DNA from: Bacteroidota bacterium
GTDB taxonomy: Bacteria > Bacteroidota > Bacteroidia > AKYH767-A > 2013-40CM-41-45
Direction of reading: 5' to 3'
NCBI GenBank assembly: GCA_004295015.1
Contig: SHNE01000049.1
Location: 124,001 to 188,000 of the forward strand
Length of the DNA stretch: 64,000 bases
In this document: positions 17,640 through 27,350 of the stretch, piece after piece
Layout: each line of letters begins with the position of its first letter
How positions within the stretch are numbered: the stretch's first letter is position 1
Program-made: the position numbers and the translations under genes
The notes under the pieces: model-generated
Databases searched by the model: none
Seen by the model: the letters and a program-made list of their open reading frames with translations, nothing else
What the model was told of the DNA's origin: nothing

Positions 17640-19982
17640 ATGAATAATTCACGTGTTTTTTTTATTTTATTATTTGCTTGCCTTCATTTGAAGGTGGCTT
17701 TTTCCACGCATATAGTAGGAGGTGAGTTAAATTATCGGCAACTGACCGGCAATGAGTATGAAATTACCTTAACTGTTTACAGGGACTGCTTCGGTGGGCA
17801 GGCTCCTTTTGATGACCCTGCCTCGATAGGCGTCTTTGATGATCAGGGGAATTTAGTTGCATCTACATATGCAAATATTACATCTCAGGGAAGAATTCCA
17901 AATTTGATTAACTCGCCTTGCCTGACTCCTCCGACAAATATTTGTTATGAAGTTGCAACATATGTGTATACTACAACGCTTCCTCCACGGCCGGGAGGCT
18001 ATCAATTGGTTTATCAACGTTGCTGTAGGAATTACTCTGTCTTAAACATATACAATGTGAGTTATACCGGAGCAACCTATATTGCAACTATTCCGGACTC
18101 AATTATTGTAGCCCATAATAGCAATCCGATTTTTAATCAGCTACCACCTACATTCATTTGTGAGGATGCTCCTTTTACTTTCGATCATTCGGCAACTGAC
18201 CCTGACGGCGATTCGATAGTGTATGAAATTTGTGTACCGCTTCAGGGAGCCGATCAAAACAACCCGCGTCCTCAACCGCCTAATGCACCTCCGTATCTTC
18301 CTATCCAATGGGAAAATTCTTTTTCTCTCGCTAATCCATTTGGGGGTGTACCGCTCACAATTGATCCTCGTACGGGTTTGCTCAGGGCAACGCCAAGTAC
18401 TTCCGGACAATTTGTCTATGGCGTTTGTGCCAAGGAGTATCGTAACGGCGTGTACTTAGGGGAAACAAAAAGGGATTTTCAAGCCAATGTAGTTCCTTGT
18501 CCTATGATTACGGTTGCATCCATTTTCTCGCCAACCATTGTATGTGGAAGTCTGACTGCAGCCTTTACCAACAACTCATATAACGCTGCAACCTACACCT
18601 GGGATTTTGGCGATTTGTCAACCACCCTGGATACTTCAACAGGTAAAAATCCTTCCTGGACTTACCCTGATACAGGAGTATATACATCAACCTTAATTGC
18701 CTACTCCGGAATTAATAGCTTGTGTAACGACACTGCATATGGTATCGTCAAGGTTTACCCGATCTTCTTTGCTGATTTCAATGTGAACAACGTACATTGT
18801 TCACCTGATTTTGAATTTCTGGATGCATCTTATGGTGTTGGTGGCCTTGCAAATTTCTGGAAATGGGATCTTGGTGATGGAACAACTTCGTCTTCTCCTA
18901 ATGTTTCACATACTTATCAGCAAGCCGGTTTGTATGAGATTAGCCTTGTCACATCAACAGACTCTTCATGCCTTGATACCATGATACAAACTATTTCAGT
19001 TCTTGAACCGCCTGTAGCGATTTTTGATACTGAAATTGATACATGTACGCATACAGTTATGACGCATAACAGTTCAACAAATACTGCTTTGAGTATTTGG
19101 AATTTTTCCGGGTATTACGATGTAGTGGGTGAGGAGCCGCAGTATCGCTATTTGCAGGAAGGGGTTCACGAAATTTATATGGTAGCCTTTTCAGATTCGT
19201 CTTGCATTGATACCACCGTACGACTCATAAGTTTGCCACCGCTTCCGAAGGCGAATTTTAACTATTCGGTCACGGACTGTGATTCTGTAGTTCGTTTCAC
19301 TAATCTTTCGAAAAATAGCATACAATATTTATGGAAATATGGCGATGAAACAGAATCAATTGACTTCAGCCCTACACATACCTATTCGCTTTCAGGAAGT
19401 ATTCCAGTGAAATTAGTTTCTACATCTGTGAATAATTGTAGTGATACGGTTTCAAAGGATATTTACTTCATTAGCTATAAAGGTGCTTCTTTTGCTACCA
19501 AAGTCGATTCCTGTTCAGGTCTGACACGATTTGTTGATGTCACGGATAATGCCGTAGCCTATCTATGGGATTTTGGCGATGGACATACTGATACTTCGAA
19601 GAACCCTGTTCATGCTTATTCTGCGGATGGTAATTACCTGGCAAGGCTAACAGTAAACGGGGAAAGTGCCTGCCCGGACAGCGCAAGTCGCTATACAAGG
19701 TTTGAATCACCGCTTGGCGAACTGCTCTATGTGCCAAATTCTTTTACTCCGAATGGAGATGGATTGAATGATGAATTTAAAATCAGTGTCTTCAGACCTT
19801 GTGAGCAATATTCTATTGTAATTTTTAACCGTTGGGGACAAATTGTTTTCGAATCTGAAGATGCAGGCAATGCTGTTTGGGATGGGACTTTTAAGAGTAA
19901 GATGGCTGAGGAAGGCGTTTATGTTTACTTGCTCAAAAGCGATACGCAGCAAAAAAAAGGAGTTGCCTATTTGACTCGTTGA
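17640..19982 (+). CDS. PKD-domain surface protein with T9SS type B (gliding-motility-like) sorting domain
   Basis: A 780-residue exported protein. Signal peptide at 1-22, then the THIVGGELNYR opening seen in many large Bacteroidota surface proteins, with a Cys-rich N-terminal region (about 23-290; YQRCCRNY, PDGDSIVYEICVP). PKD repeats follow: TWDFGDLSTTLD, WKWDLGDGTTSS, YLWKYGDETES and YLWDFGDGHTDTSK. The C-terminal ~85 residues (VPNSFTPNGDGLNDEFK, IFNRWGQIVFES, WDGTFKSKMAEEGVYVYLL) are a type B sorting domain, also called the gliding-motility-associated C-terminal domain. The role is likely surface adhesion or motility-related; the ligand is unknown. Confidence 0.88.
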   Translation: MNNSRVFFILLFACLHLKVAFSTHIVGGELNYRQLTGNEYEITLTVYRDCFGGQAPFDDPASIGVFDDQGNLVASTYANITSQGRIPNLINSPCLTPPTNICYEVATYVYTTTLPPRPGGYQLVYQRCCRNYSVLNIYNVSYTGATYIATIPDSIIVAHNSNPIFNQLPPTFICEDAPFTFDHSATDPDGDSIVYEICVPLQGADQNNPRPQPPNAPPYLPIQWENSFSLANPFGGVPLTIDPRTGLLRATPSTSGQFVYGVCAKEYRNGVYLGETKRDFQANVVPCPMITVASIFSPTIVCGSLTAAFTNNSYNAATYTWDFGDLSTTLDTSTGKNPSWTYPDTGVYTSTLIAYSGINSLCNDTAYGIVKVYPIFFADFNVNNVHCSPDFEFLDASYGVGGLANFWKWDLGDGTTSSSPNVSHTYQQAGLYEISLVTSTDSSCLDTMIQTISVLEPPVAIFDTEIDTCTHTVMTHNSSTNTALSIWNFSGYYDVVGEEPQYRYLQEGVHEIYMVAFSDSSCIDTTVRLISLPPLPKANFNYSVTDCDSVVRFTNLSKNSIQYLWKYGDETESIDFSPTHTYSLSGSIPVKLVSTSVNNCSDTVSKDIYFISYKGASFATKVDSCSGLTRFVDVTDNAVAYLWDFGDGHTDTSKNPVHAYSADGNYLARLTVNGESACPDSASRYTRFESPLGELLYVPNSFTPNGDGLNDEFKISVFRPCEQYSIVIFNRWGQIVFESEDAGNAVWDGTFKSKMAEEGVYVYLLKSDTQQKKGVAYLTR

Positions 19983-20010
19983 GTTTTTCGCACCCAATGG
20001 GTAATTTGAA

Positions 20011-21480
20011 TTACTGTTTTCGTAATCCCGGAATGTATTTGTGAAATTCAGGCGCAATCCTGAAATAATAAGTGCCGGCCAGATAAAGGCCAAGAATTAT
20101 TGCTGATCTGTACAAAATATTTAAAATGGCAGATTGAGTATGCGGGAGCAAGTAGTTTAATATCATTCCAAAAACGATAAGAAGTAAAATTTTCAACATC
20201 ACCTTGTCATAAGGTTGCAGATTGAAACCTTTATAAATTATAAGGTATCTGCTCACCGTATAAAAAGTTACAGATATAGCCGTCGATAGTGCCGCACCTT
20301 CCAGTCCGAAGATGGGGATGAGAAGCACATTTAAACCAAAAGCCATTGCCGCCATGAGCATCACAAGCAATCCGCCCAGTTTGTAAAATTTAGAATTAAA
20401 TATAAGAGAACTATTTGCGCCTCCTGCCATGTTTATCAAGGTTCCAATACTAATGATCAACACTACATGTATACCTTTTTCAAAACCGGCCGGAAGAAAA
20501 GACAAGAGATCAGCAATGTTTACGTTAATCGTTAAAAAGATGGCGCCACCGATTAGGAAGAGGTATCTGGCTGACTTAAAATATATTTCCTTTATTTCGT
20601 TTTGCAGATTATGTGTAAGTGCATTCGATAGTTTCGTATAGGCAATTCTGTCAAGAGAACTCAAAGGAGCTTCGATAACTGTCGGAATAAATGCCACGAT
20701 GCTATATATCCCTACATACTCAATTGGCATATACTGACCAATCATAATCGAATCCAGATACTTTAAGCCTAAGGAAGCAAGGCCTGCAAATGAGAGCAAA
20801 AACCCGAAACGCAACATTTGAGGAACGTTTTGTTTTCTGATATATTCCCGATCCATGTTGAGCCGGGGTGTGTCAATTACAAACAAATAACTTCCTAGCA
20901 TCAAAAGCTGCAAAGCATAAATCCCAACATAGCATAATACCAGCTGCTGTAAGTCAATCCATTGAATAAAATATAAATAGATAATGACTATGGTGCCTAA
21001 TCTGACACAAATGTCATTAAGCAGTGATGGAATAATTGTTTTAAATAATGAAAAGCAATAGGTATTTAATACAGTGACAAAACCAAGTATAATGGAGAAT
21101 GGTAATATATAATCAAAGTATTCGGTGAATAATTTGGAGTGTTCAATATAGTGACCGATGATTTCCTGGCGGAAGATATTCAGGATAAAGTAAATCAGGA
21201 CTGCGCCTGCGAGAGGAAACAATAAAATGAATCCCAAAAACCCATAGTTTCCCTGCTCACGATTTCTGAATACCGGAAAATACCGTACAGTGATACTTGT
21301 AATACCTAATGGAATTACGGAGGCAACCAAGGCAGAAAAAGAGAACAGGATTCGGATAAGTCCGATTTCTTCTTTCGATAGTAAGAAGGGTTGTACAACT
21401 AATAGACTAACAAATCCAATGAGTATTCCAAGGTAAGTAACAATCGTGTTTTGAATACCTTGTTTCTTAATTATTCCCAA
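20011..21480 (-). CDS. wzx: Wzx-type polysaccharide flippase
   Basis: A 489-residue, about 12-14-helix MOP-superfamily protein that would flip undecaprenyl-linked oligosaccharides across the inner membrane. The N-terminal stretch LGIIKKQGIQNTIVTYLGIL is the usual opening of Bacteroidota Wzx proteins. I chose TTG 21480: an in-frame TTG at 21525 lies inside a TATATTTG -7 box, so it cannot be in the transcript made from that promoter. The gene is divergent from rfbF and convergent with the PKD gene. Family-level assignment is firm; the substrate is unknown, probably the glycan built by the neighbouring genes. Confidence 0.85.
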   Translation of the reverse strand: MGIIKKQGIQNTIVTYLGILIGFVSLLVVQPFLLSKEEIGLIRILFSFSALVASVIPLGITSITVRYFPVFRNREQGNYGFLGFILLFPLAGAVLIYFILNIFRQEIIGHYIEHSKLFTEYFDYILPFSIILGFVTVLNTYCFSLFKTIIPSLLNDICVRLGTIVIIYLYFIQWIDLQQLVLCYVGIYALQLLMLGSYLFVIDTPRLNMDREYIRKQNVPQMLRFGFLLSFAGLASLGLKYLDSIMIGQYMPIEYVGIYSIVAFIPTVIEAPLSSLDRIAYTKLSNALTHNLQNEIKEIYFKSARYLFLIGGAIFLTINVNIADLLSFLPAGFEKGIHVVLIISIGTLINMAGGANSSLIFNSKFYKLGGLLVMLMAAMAFGLNVLLIPIFGLEGAALSTAISVTFYTVSRYLIIYKGFNLQPYDKVMLKILLLIVFGMILNYLLPHTQSAILNILYRSAIILGLYLAGTYYFRIAPEFHKYIPGLRKQ

Positions 21481-21521
21481 TTTAAAAAATATTTGTACTT
21501 TTAACCCTGGCTCAGGACGGC

Positions 21522-21529
21522 ACAAATAT
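21522..21529 (-). promoter_or_regulatory. -7 promoter element for wzx
   Basis: TATATTTG on the minus strand, a perfect TAnnTTTG match, 41 bases before the chosen TTG start at 21480. No clear TTTG is visible at -33. Confidence 0.6.
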
Positions 21530-21556
21530 AGTATTATTCAGTCATTAAATTTATCG

Positions 21557-22333
21557 ATGGAAGTTGTTATTTTATGTGGCGGGCTCGGAACCCGTTTGAA
21601 AGAGGAGACCGAGTTTAAGCCTAAGCCAATGGTTGAAATTGGTGGCCGCCCAATACTCTGGCATATCATGAAAACATATGCCCAGCATGGCTTCAATAAA
21701 TTTGTTTTATGTCTCGGTTACCGAGGTGATGTCATCAAGAATTATTTTTACAACTATGAAATCAGAAGCAATGATTTTACACTGACCCTTGGCAGCGATA
21801 ATATCAAAGTGCATAGTACGCATGATGAGACCGGTTGGGAAATTACCTTTGCAGAAACAGGTCCTGCAAACATGACCGGATCAAGGGTGAAGCAGATACA
21901 AAAGTATATCAAGGGCGATTCTTTTTTTCTTACTTATGGTGATGGTGTCTCTGATGTAAATATTAATGAATTACTGGCCTTTCATAAATCTCATGGTAAG
22001 ATCGGCACCGTTACAGGAGTTTTACCACCATCCCGGTTTGGCGAATTAAATACCGATGGAAAACTTGTTACTTCCTTCAATGAGAAGCCTCAGATTCATG
22101 ATGGCGGGTTGATTAATGGTGGATACTTTGTGTTCAATAAACAATTTTTCAATATGCTCAGCGAAGACGCTGCATGCATTCTCGAAAGGAATCCGCTTGA
22201 AACTCTTGCAAATAGCAGCGAACTATGCGTGTTTGAGCACCGCAAGTTTTGGCAATGCATGGATACCTACCGTGATTTTGAATACCTTAACAGCCTTTGG
22301 CGGGAAGAAAAAGCAGAGTGGAAGGTTTGGTAG
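21557..22333 (+). CDS. rfbF: Glucose-1-phosphate cytidylyltransferase
   Basis: Makes CDP-glucose from CTP and glucose 1-phosphate, the first step to CDP-deoxysugars. The 258-residue length is normal. The nucleotidyltransferase signature VVILCGGLGTRLKEET is followed by KPKPMVEIGGRPILWHIM, which is typical of RfbF/DdhA, and by FFLTYGDGVSDVN with the metal-binding Asp. It opens the CDP-sugar gene run: rfbG follows 39 bases later. Confidence 0.95.
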   Translation: MEVVILCGGLGTRLKEETEFKPKPMVEIGGRPILWHIMKTYAQHGFNKFVLCLGYRGDVIKNYFYNYEIRSNDFTLTLGSDNIKVHSTHDETGWEITFAETGPANMTGSRVKQIQKYIKGDSFFLTYGDGVSDVNINELLAFHKSHGKIGTVTGVLPPSRFGELNTDGKLVTSFNEKPQIHDGGLINGGYFVFNKQFFNMLSEDAACILERNPLETLANSSELCVFEHRKFWQCMDTYRDFEYLNSLWREEKAEWKVW

Positions 22334-22372
22334 ATTTTTACCACCTGTTCAAAATTACCAAGCTGTTAAACT

Positions 22373-23440
22373 ATGAATTTCAAAAAAACTTTCAGGAATA
22401 AAAAAGTTTTCCTTACCGGTCATACAGGTTTTAAAGGTGCCTGGATGTGTGTTTGGCTGACTTTATTGGGGGCCAGGGTGAAAGGTTATGCCCTTAAACC
22501 TGAAAAGAATTCACTCTATAACCTTGTAAAATCAAAGCTAAAAATTGATTCAGTCATAGCTGATGTCCGCGATTCTGATCGTTTGCGTAAAGAACTAGTA
22601 TCGTTCAATCCTGATTTTGTTTTTCATTTTGCAGCTCAGGCCCTGGTACGAAGATCATACAAGTTGCCTGTCGAAACCTTTGAAACCAATGTCACAGGAA
22701 CAGTAAATGTTCTCGACGCTCTCAGATCGCTGAGAAAAAAATGCGTTTGCGTGATCGTCACGACTGATAAAGTCTATGAAAATATTGAGACCGACTATGC
22801 ATACAAGGAAACTGATAAGCTCGGCGGTTATGATCCTTACAGTGCAAGTAAAGCGGCTGCTGAGATAGTTGTAAATTCTTACCGACTTTCTTACTTCCAT
22901 CCTGAAGAATATAAAAAGCATAAAAAATCTGTGGCGACGGCAAGAGCCGGTAATGTAATTGGCGGTGGTGACTTTGCTGAGGACAGGATCATGCCTGATA
23001 TTGTTAGAGCCCTTTCTGCCAAAAAAACGCTTGTCGTCAGAAATCCTGATGCTATCAGGCCATGGCAGCACGTTCTTGAGCCTCTACATGGTTATTTAAG
23101 CCTTGCAGCCTCTATGGTAGCTAAGCCACAAAAATTTGCCTCGGCATATAATTTCGGACCAAAATTAAACGATACCTTCACCGTCGAAGCTTTGGTAAGG
23201 CTCGCTATTAATAACTGGAAGTCAGGATCATATAAAATAGTTAAATCTAAGAATGCTCCACATGAAGCGGGATTGTTGAAGCTAAGTATTGCTAAGGTTA
23301 AAAAGGACATCAATTGGCAACCTAAGTGGAAATCAAGCAAAGCAATTAGTGCTACCGTCGATTGGTATAAAAACATTCATTTACAGAATCAAAACGCATA
23401 TGATTTATGCGAAAAAGATATTGAGGATTATCTCAGCTGA
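22373..23440 (+). CDS. rfbG: CDP-glucose 4,6-dehydratase
   Basis: Converts CDP-glucose to CDP-4-keto-6-deoxyglucose. It is a 355-residue extended SDR enzyme: the NAD-binding glycine motif GHTGFKGAWMCVWL is specific to the CDP-glucose subgroup. The catalytic TTDKVYEN and YSASK (Tyr-x-x-x-Lys) follow, then the RAGNVIGGGDFAEDRIMPD and RPWQHVLEPLHGYL blocks. Its TGA overlaps the ATG of the next gene by one base, so translation is probably coupled. No rfbH (3-dehydrase) follows, so the product is not routed to the common 3,6-dideoxyhexoses. Confidence 0.95.
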   Translation: MNFKKTFRNKKVFLTGHTGFKGAWMCVWLTLLGARVKGYALKPEKNSLYNLVKSKLKIDSVIADVRDSDRLRKELVSFNPDFVFHFAAQALVRRSYKLPVETFETNVTGTVNVLDALRSLRKKCVCVIVTTDKVYENIETDYAYKETDKLGGYDPYSASKAAAEIVVNSYRLSYFHPEEYKKHKKSVATARAGNVIGGGDFAEDRIMPDIVRALSAKKTLVVRNPDAIRPWQHVLEPLHGYLSLAASMVAKPQKFASAYNFGPKLNDTFTVEALVRLAINNWKSGSYKIVKSKNAPHEAGLLKLSIAKVKKDINWQPKWKSSKAISATVDWYKNIHLQNQNAYDLCEKDIEDYLS

Positions 23441-24660
23441 TGAAATCAAAACAACATAGAATCAGTGGCTGCCGGGTTTGCGGATCTGATTTGTTACAAA
23501 CAGTTATCCTGCTTCCTCAGATGCCTTTGACCGATGAATTTGTGACCTCACAAGATCTGGGAAAAGAGTTTCTTGGAGATATAGAAATTGCCATATGCAA
23601 ATCTTGCGGATGTTCTCAGAACGTCAACAATACGGATATGGATGATTACTATAACGACTATACATACAGTGTTCAGTCTTCTCCATTTGCTATATCTTTC
23701 ATGCGGACATTGGCGGAGCGTGTGAAGCAAAATTATTTTTCTGAGCAACATAAGCCTCGTGTAATTGAAATTGGTAGCGGTACAGGTGAGCAATTACAGG
23801 AATTTAAAAAACTTGGCTTTGATGTATTAGGCGTTGAGCCTTCTAAAAAACTGGTAGACTACGCTAATAGTATAGGTATTCCAACTCTCCATGCTTTTTT
23901 TGATGAGAATATAAGTGAGAAACTCCCGGAGAATTTTCAAAAAGCAGATCTGATAATCAGCAGCTATACATTTGATCACATTCCGCAGCCTGTTTCTGTG
24001 CTTCAAAAGATTCACACAATTTTAAATCCCGGTGGTATAACCATCCATGAAGTTCATGACCTCGGATTGATTAAGAAGCGAAATGAATACTGTCTTTTTG
24101 AACACGAACATTATACCTATCTCAATGACAGAACTATGTCATTCGTACTCGGTATGAATTCCTTTGATGTTCTTACTTATGATATATTATCACAAAAGGA
24201 AAAGCGGGCTAATTCTCTGTTGGTTGTTGCTAAGAAGATTGAACAATCCAAAAAAATCGAAATTGATTCTCGCTTTGAATTGGATGAATTAAAGGCACTC
24301 AATAAAAATGTACAGGCTGGTATCCTGAGAATTGAGAATTGGCTAAAGGAAAATGCAGGTTTGAAAATTGCGGCTTATGGTGCGGGTGGACGAGGAGTGA
24401 TGACAATTGCAGCCTTAACTGACCATTCCGCTTTTGCTTTTATGGTTGATAAAAATCCCAAAGCCCCGGATATATTTGCTCCTAAGTCACATCTTCAGGT
24501 TTTTGCAATCGAAGAATTAGAGCATAACCGGGTCGATAAAATATTGGTATTTAGTTTTGGTTATTTCAATGAAGTGGTAGATGAACTTTGTTCCAGGTTC
24601 AATTATCAACCCGATCAGTTTACCTCAATTTTAGATTTGCTTGAATTAAATCATGCCTGA
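23440..24660 (+). CDS. Sugar C-methyltransferase with zinc-binding N-terminal domain
   Basis: A 406-residue SAM-dependent methyltransferase of the NDP-sugar C-methyltransferase type (TylC3-like). Three parts are visible: an N-terminal zinc ribbon (CRVCGSD ... CKSCGCS), a Rossmann SAM domain with VIEIGSGTGEQL near residues 105-117, and a C-terminal domain with KIAAYGAGGRGVM (about 308-320). Known members methylate carbon 3 of 4-keto-6-deoxysugars, which is the rfbG product. It overlaps rfbG by one base and the next gene by 8 bases. Confidence 0.85.
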   Translation: MKSKQHRISGCRVCGSDLLQTVILLPQMPLTDEFVTSQDLGKEFLGDIEIAICKSCGCSQNVNNTDMDDYYNDYTYSVQSSPFAISFMRTLAERVKQNYFSEQHKPRVIEIGSGTGEQLQEFKKLGFDVLGVEPSKKLVDYANSIGIPTLHAFFDENISEKLPENFQKADLIISSYTFDHIPQPVSVLQKIHTILNPGGITIHEVHDLGLIKKRNEYCLFEHEHYTYLNDRTMSFVLGMNSFDVLTYDILSQKEKRANSLLVVAKKIEQSKKIEIDSRFELDELKALNKNVQAGILRIENWLKENAGLKIAAYGAGGRGVMTIAALTDHSAFAFMVDKNPKAPDIFAPKSHLQVFAIEELEHNRVDKILVFSFGYFNEVVDELCSRFNYQPDQFTSILDLLELNHA

Positions 24661-25567
24661 TATAGTTATTCATGGTGCCACTAGCTTTATTGGAAAGCAT
24701 CTGATTAAAAGATTGCTCTCTGAGAAAATTCCTCTTGTTGTAATTTCCCGCAGTTCATCTGATCTTTCTGCTTATCAGAATAATTCACTCATAAGAATAT
24801 TCAGGTATACAGATTCAGTTAATGAAATCAATGCAAAAGATATTCAGTTGAATAACCCTGTCTTTTTCGAGTTTGCATGGAAAGGAGTTTTCGGTTCGGA
24901 ACGAAATGAGGAAACACAACTTTCGGTGAATGTGCCCTTGATCCGCGATACAATACAACTGGCACACAGATTGAATTCTTATCATTGGATCGGAATAGGT
25001 TCTCAGGCAGAATATGGAAATTTGAACAAACGAATTTCTGAGACTGATAAATGTGAGCCAACAACTTTGTACGGAAAGGCAAAGCTTGAGTGTTCCTTGC
25101 TTTCGGCAAATTTGTGCAGGGAGTATGGATTACAGCATTCATGGCTAAGATTGTTTTCAGTCTATGGTCCTGATGACAATCATGAATGGCTTATTCAGTA
25201 TCTTATCAAAGAAATGCTTCATGGTAATGAAGTAAACGTAACCAAAGGCGAGCAGGTGTGGGATTATCTCTACATCGATGACATGGTAGACGCACTCATT
25301 AAACTTTCCGGACGACCCGGCGTAGGAATTGCAAATATTGGAACAGGAAAGGGTGTCAGCGTGAGAACGATAATCGAAAAAATTCATGAACTAACAGGTT
25401 CAAATTCTAAAATAAATTTTGGAGTTATACCTTATCGCGACGACCAGGTAATGTTGATGGAAGCTGATATCACAAAATTATCTTCCCACCTTGACTGGGA
25501 GCCCAAAATCGATATTGAAGAAGGATTGAAAAGAACAGTTTCTTCCTTAATGCGATTTGTAGGTTAG
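24653..25567 (+). CDS. NAD(P)-dependent sugar epimerase/reductase (SDR)
   Basis: A 304-residue extended SDR protein. It has the glycine-rich VIHGATSFIGKHLIKRLL, IGIGSQAEYG, the YGKAK catalytic pair, RLFSVYGPDDN and a C-terminal sugar-binding region. Given the preceding 4-keto-sugar and C-methyl genes, 4-keto reduction of the CDP-sugar is the best guess; epimerisation is the alternative. Its start overlaps the C-methyltransferase by 8 bases. Confidence 0.75.
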   Translation: MPDIVIHGATSFIGKHLIKRLLSEKIPLVVISRSSSDLSAYQNNSLIRIFRYTDSVNEINAKDIQLNNPVFFEFAWKGVFGSERNEETQLSVNVPLIRDTIQLAHRLNSYHWIGIGSQAEYGNLNKRISETDKCEPTTLYGKAKLECSLLSANLCREYGLQHSWLRLFSVYGPDDNHEWLIQYLIKEMLHGNEVNVTKGEQVWDYLYIDDMVDALIKLSGRPGVGIANIGTGKGVSVRTIIEKIHELTGSNSKINFGVIPYRDDQVMLMEADITKLSSHLDWEPKIDIEEGLKRTVSSLMRFVG

Positions 25568-25596
25568 TCTATAAGATTTTAAAAATATACAGTTAA

Positions 25597-26391
25597 ATGA
25601 AGGATCTCGTAAAGACAACTAAAAGTATACGAAAATCGATTCTTTTGATGAATCATCGGTCCAATGCCTCTCATAGTGGCTCTGCTCTTTCTATAGTTGA
25701 ATTGCTAAGCGTATTGTATTTTAAATACCTGCGGCTTGATCAAAAGAATCTAAAGGATCCTGACAGAGATAGATTTATTTTGAGCAAAGGCCATGCAAGC
25801 AGTGCACTTTATGCGACCCTGGCTGAATGGGGTGCTTTCGAAAAATCTATGTTGGATAAATTTTATATCGATGGTGGAATTCTGCCCGGCCACGTCGATA
25901 TGGAGGCTCTACCCGGTTTGGAATGTGCAGCGGGATCTCTTGGACATGGTTTATCCATTGGACTTGGAATGGCTATTGCCTCAAAGTATCAAAAGCGGAA
26001 GAATCACACTGTGGTGATGATTAGCGATGGAGAATTGAATGAGGGAAGTATTTGGGAGCCATTACTGCTTGCACCACATCTCAACCTTGATAACCTGACA
26101 GTTATAGTTGACTACAACAAAATTCAAAGCTTTGGAATTACCAATGAAGTTGTTAATCTGGAGCCATTGGCTGATAAATTGAAATCATTTAACTGGAACC
26201 TCATTGAAATAGATGGCCATGATATGAAAGCAATCGAAGCTGCCTTAAAAGTGAAAAGTTCAAAACCAAAGATTATTCTTGCACATACCGTGAAAGGAAA
26301 GGGTGTTAGCTTTATGGAGAATAAACTCGAATGGCATTACAGATCACCGAATAAGGACTTGTTGGAACTGGCCTATAAAGAATTAAATTGA
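25597..26391 (+). CDS. Transketolase N-terminal subunit (TPP-binding half)
   Basis: A 264-residue thiamine-diphosphate-binding half of a split transketolase. SKGHASSALYATLAEWG and GSLGHGLSIGLGMA match the family. The TPP/metal motif is SDGELNEGSIWE followed about 25 residues on by VDYNK. Full transketolases are about 650 residues in one chain; here the second half is the next gene. Its place between CDP-sugar genes suggests two-carbon transfer onto a nucleotide sugar rather than the pentose phosphate pathway; that is inference. Confidence 0.88.
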   Translation: MKDLVKTTKSIRKSILLMNHRSNASHSGSALSIVELLSVLYFKYLRLDQKNLKDPDRDRFILSKGHASSALYATLAEWGAFEKSMLDKFYIDGGILPGHVDMEALPGLECAAGSLGHGLSIGLGMAIASKYQKRKNHTVVMISDGELNEGSIWEPLLLAPHLNLDNLTVIVDYNKIQSFGITNEVVNLEPLADKLKSFNWNLIEIDGHDMKAIEAALKVKSSKPKIILAHTVKGKGVSFMENKLEWHYRSPNKDLLELAYKELN

Positions 26392-26422
26392 TTTCAGCTT
26401 CTGTTGAAACTATAATTGAATT

Positions 26423-27343
26423 ATGCGAAAGACATTTATAAACACCTTGGTGGAAATGGCGAGGAAAGATGAAAGAATCTTTCTGATCACTCCGGATATT
26501 GGTTATTCTGTTTTGGAAGTTTTCATGAATGAGTTTCCTGATCGTTCTTTGAATGTAGGTGTTGCTGAGCAAAATGCAGTTGGCATAGCCGCCGGTATGG
26601 CCTTGAACGGACTCATTCCCTATGTATATACCATCAATCCATTTGCATGCATGAGGCCTTTCGAACAAATCAGAGTCGATGTTGCTTACATGAATACAAA
26701 TGTTCGGATTGTTGGTGTAGGTGCAGGCTTCTCTTATGGAAGTGCCGGTGCTACGCACCATTCAATTGAAGATATCGCGATCATGCGTGCTATTCCGAAT
26801 ATGACTGTGCTTTGTCCCGGTGATCCATGGGAGGTAAGCGAGGCTGTAAAAGCCTCTGTTGATTACAAAGGCCCGATGTTTATGAGACTGGGAAAACAAG
26901 GTGAACCAATTATTAATAGTCCTAAGTCAAAATTCAAAATCGGGAAAGCTATTACCATTCGTTCAGGTAAGGATGTTCATATTATTTCAACGAGCAATAC
27001 TCTTGAAATTGCCAGAGATGTTTGTGATATTTTAAAAATGAATAAAATCAACGCTGGCTTGTTGAGTATGCATACCATCAAACCCTTTGATCAAAAAGCA
27101 GTGCTGGAATTGTTGAAGACAAAAAAGCCGGTTTTTACGATTGAGGAGCATAATATTATAGGTGGGCTGGGTAGTGCAGTTTCTGAGGTGATTGCAGAGA
27201 GTGGATACAATCCGGTTTTCAAGAGAATTGGGGTTCCCGATAAATTTTCACATTTTGTCGGCGGGCATGATTATATCAGGGCAAAATTTGGTCTGACTAA
27301 AGAGAAGATTTCAAAGGATATATTAAAGATAATTAAGAAATAA
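26423..27343 (+). CDS. Transketolase C-terminal subunit (pyrimidine-binding half)
   Basis: A 306-residue partner of the preceding gene, holding the TPP pyrimidine-binding domain (NVGVAEQNAVGIAAGMAL, with the activating Glu), the THHSIEDIAIMRAIPN loop and the C-terminal domain (PVFTIEEHNIIGGLGSAVSE). The two halves should form one alpha2beta2 enzyme. It starts 31 bases after the N-terminal subunit. DXS and E1 subunits are more distant alternatives; the split layout and motifs favour transketolase. Confidence 0.88.
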   Translation: MRKTFINTLVEMARKDERIFLITPDIGYSVLEVFMNEFPDRSLNVGVAEQNAVGIAAGMALNGLIPYVYTINPFACMRPFEQIRVDVAYMNTNVRIVGVGAGFSYGSAGATHHSIEDIAIMRAIPNMTVLCPGDPWEVSEAVKASVDYKGPMFMRLGKQGEPIINSPKSKFKIGKAITIRSGKDVHIISTSNTLEIARDVCDILKMNKINAGLLSMHTIKPFDQKAVLELLKTKKPVFTIEEHNIIGGLGSAVSEVIAESGYNPVFKRIGVPDKFSHFVGGHDYIRAKFGLTKEKISKDILKIIKK

Positions 27344-27350
27344 GAATTGA

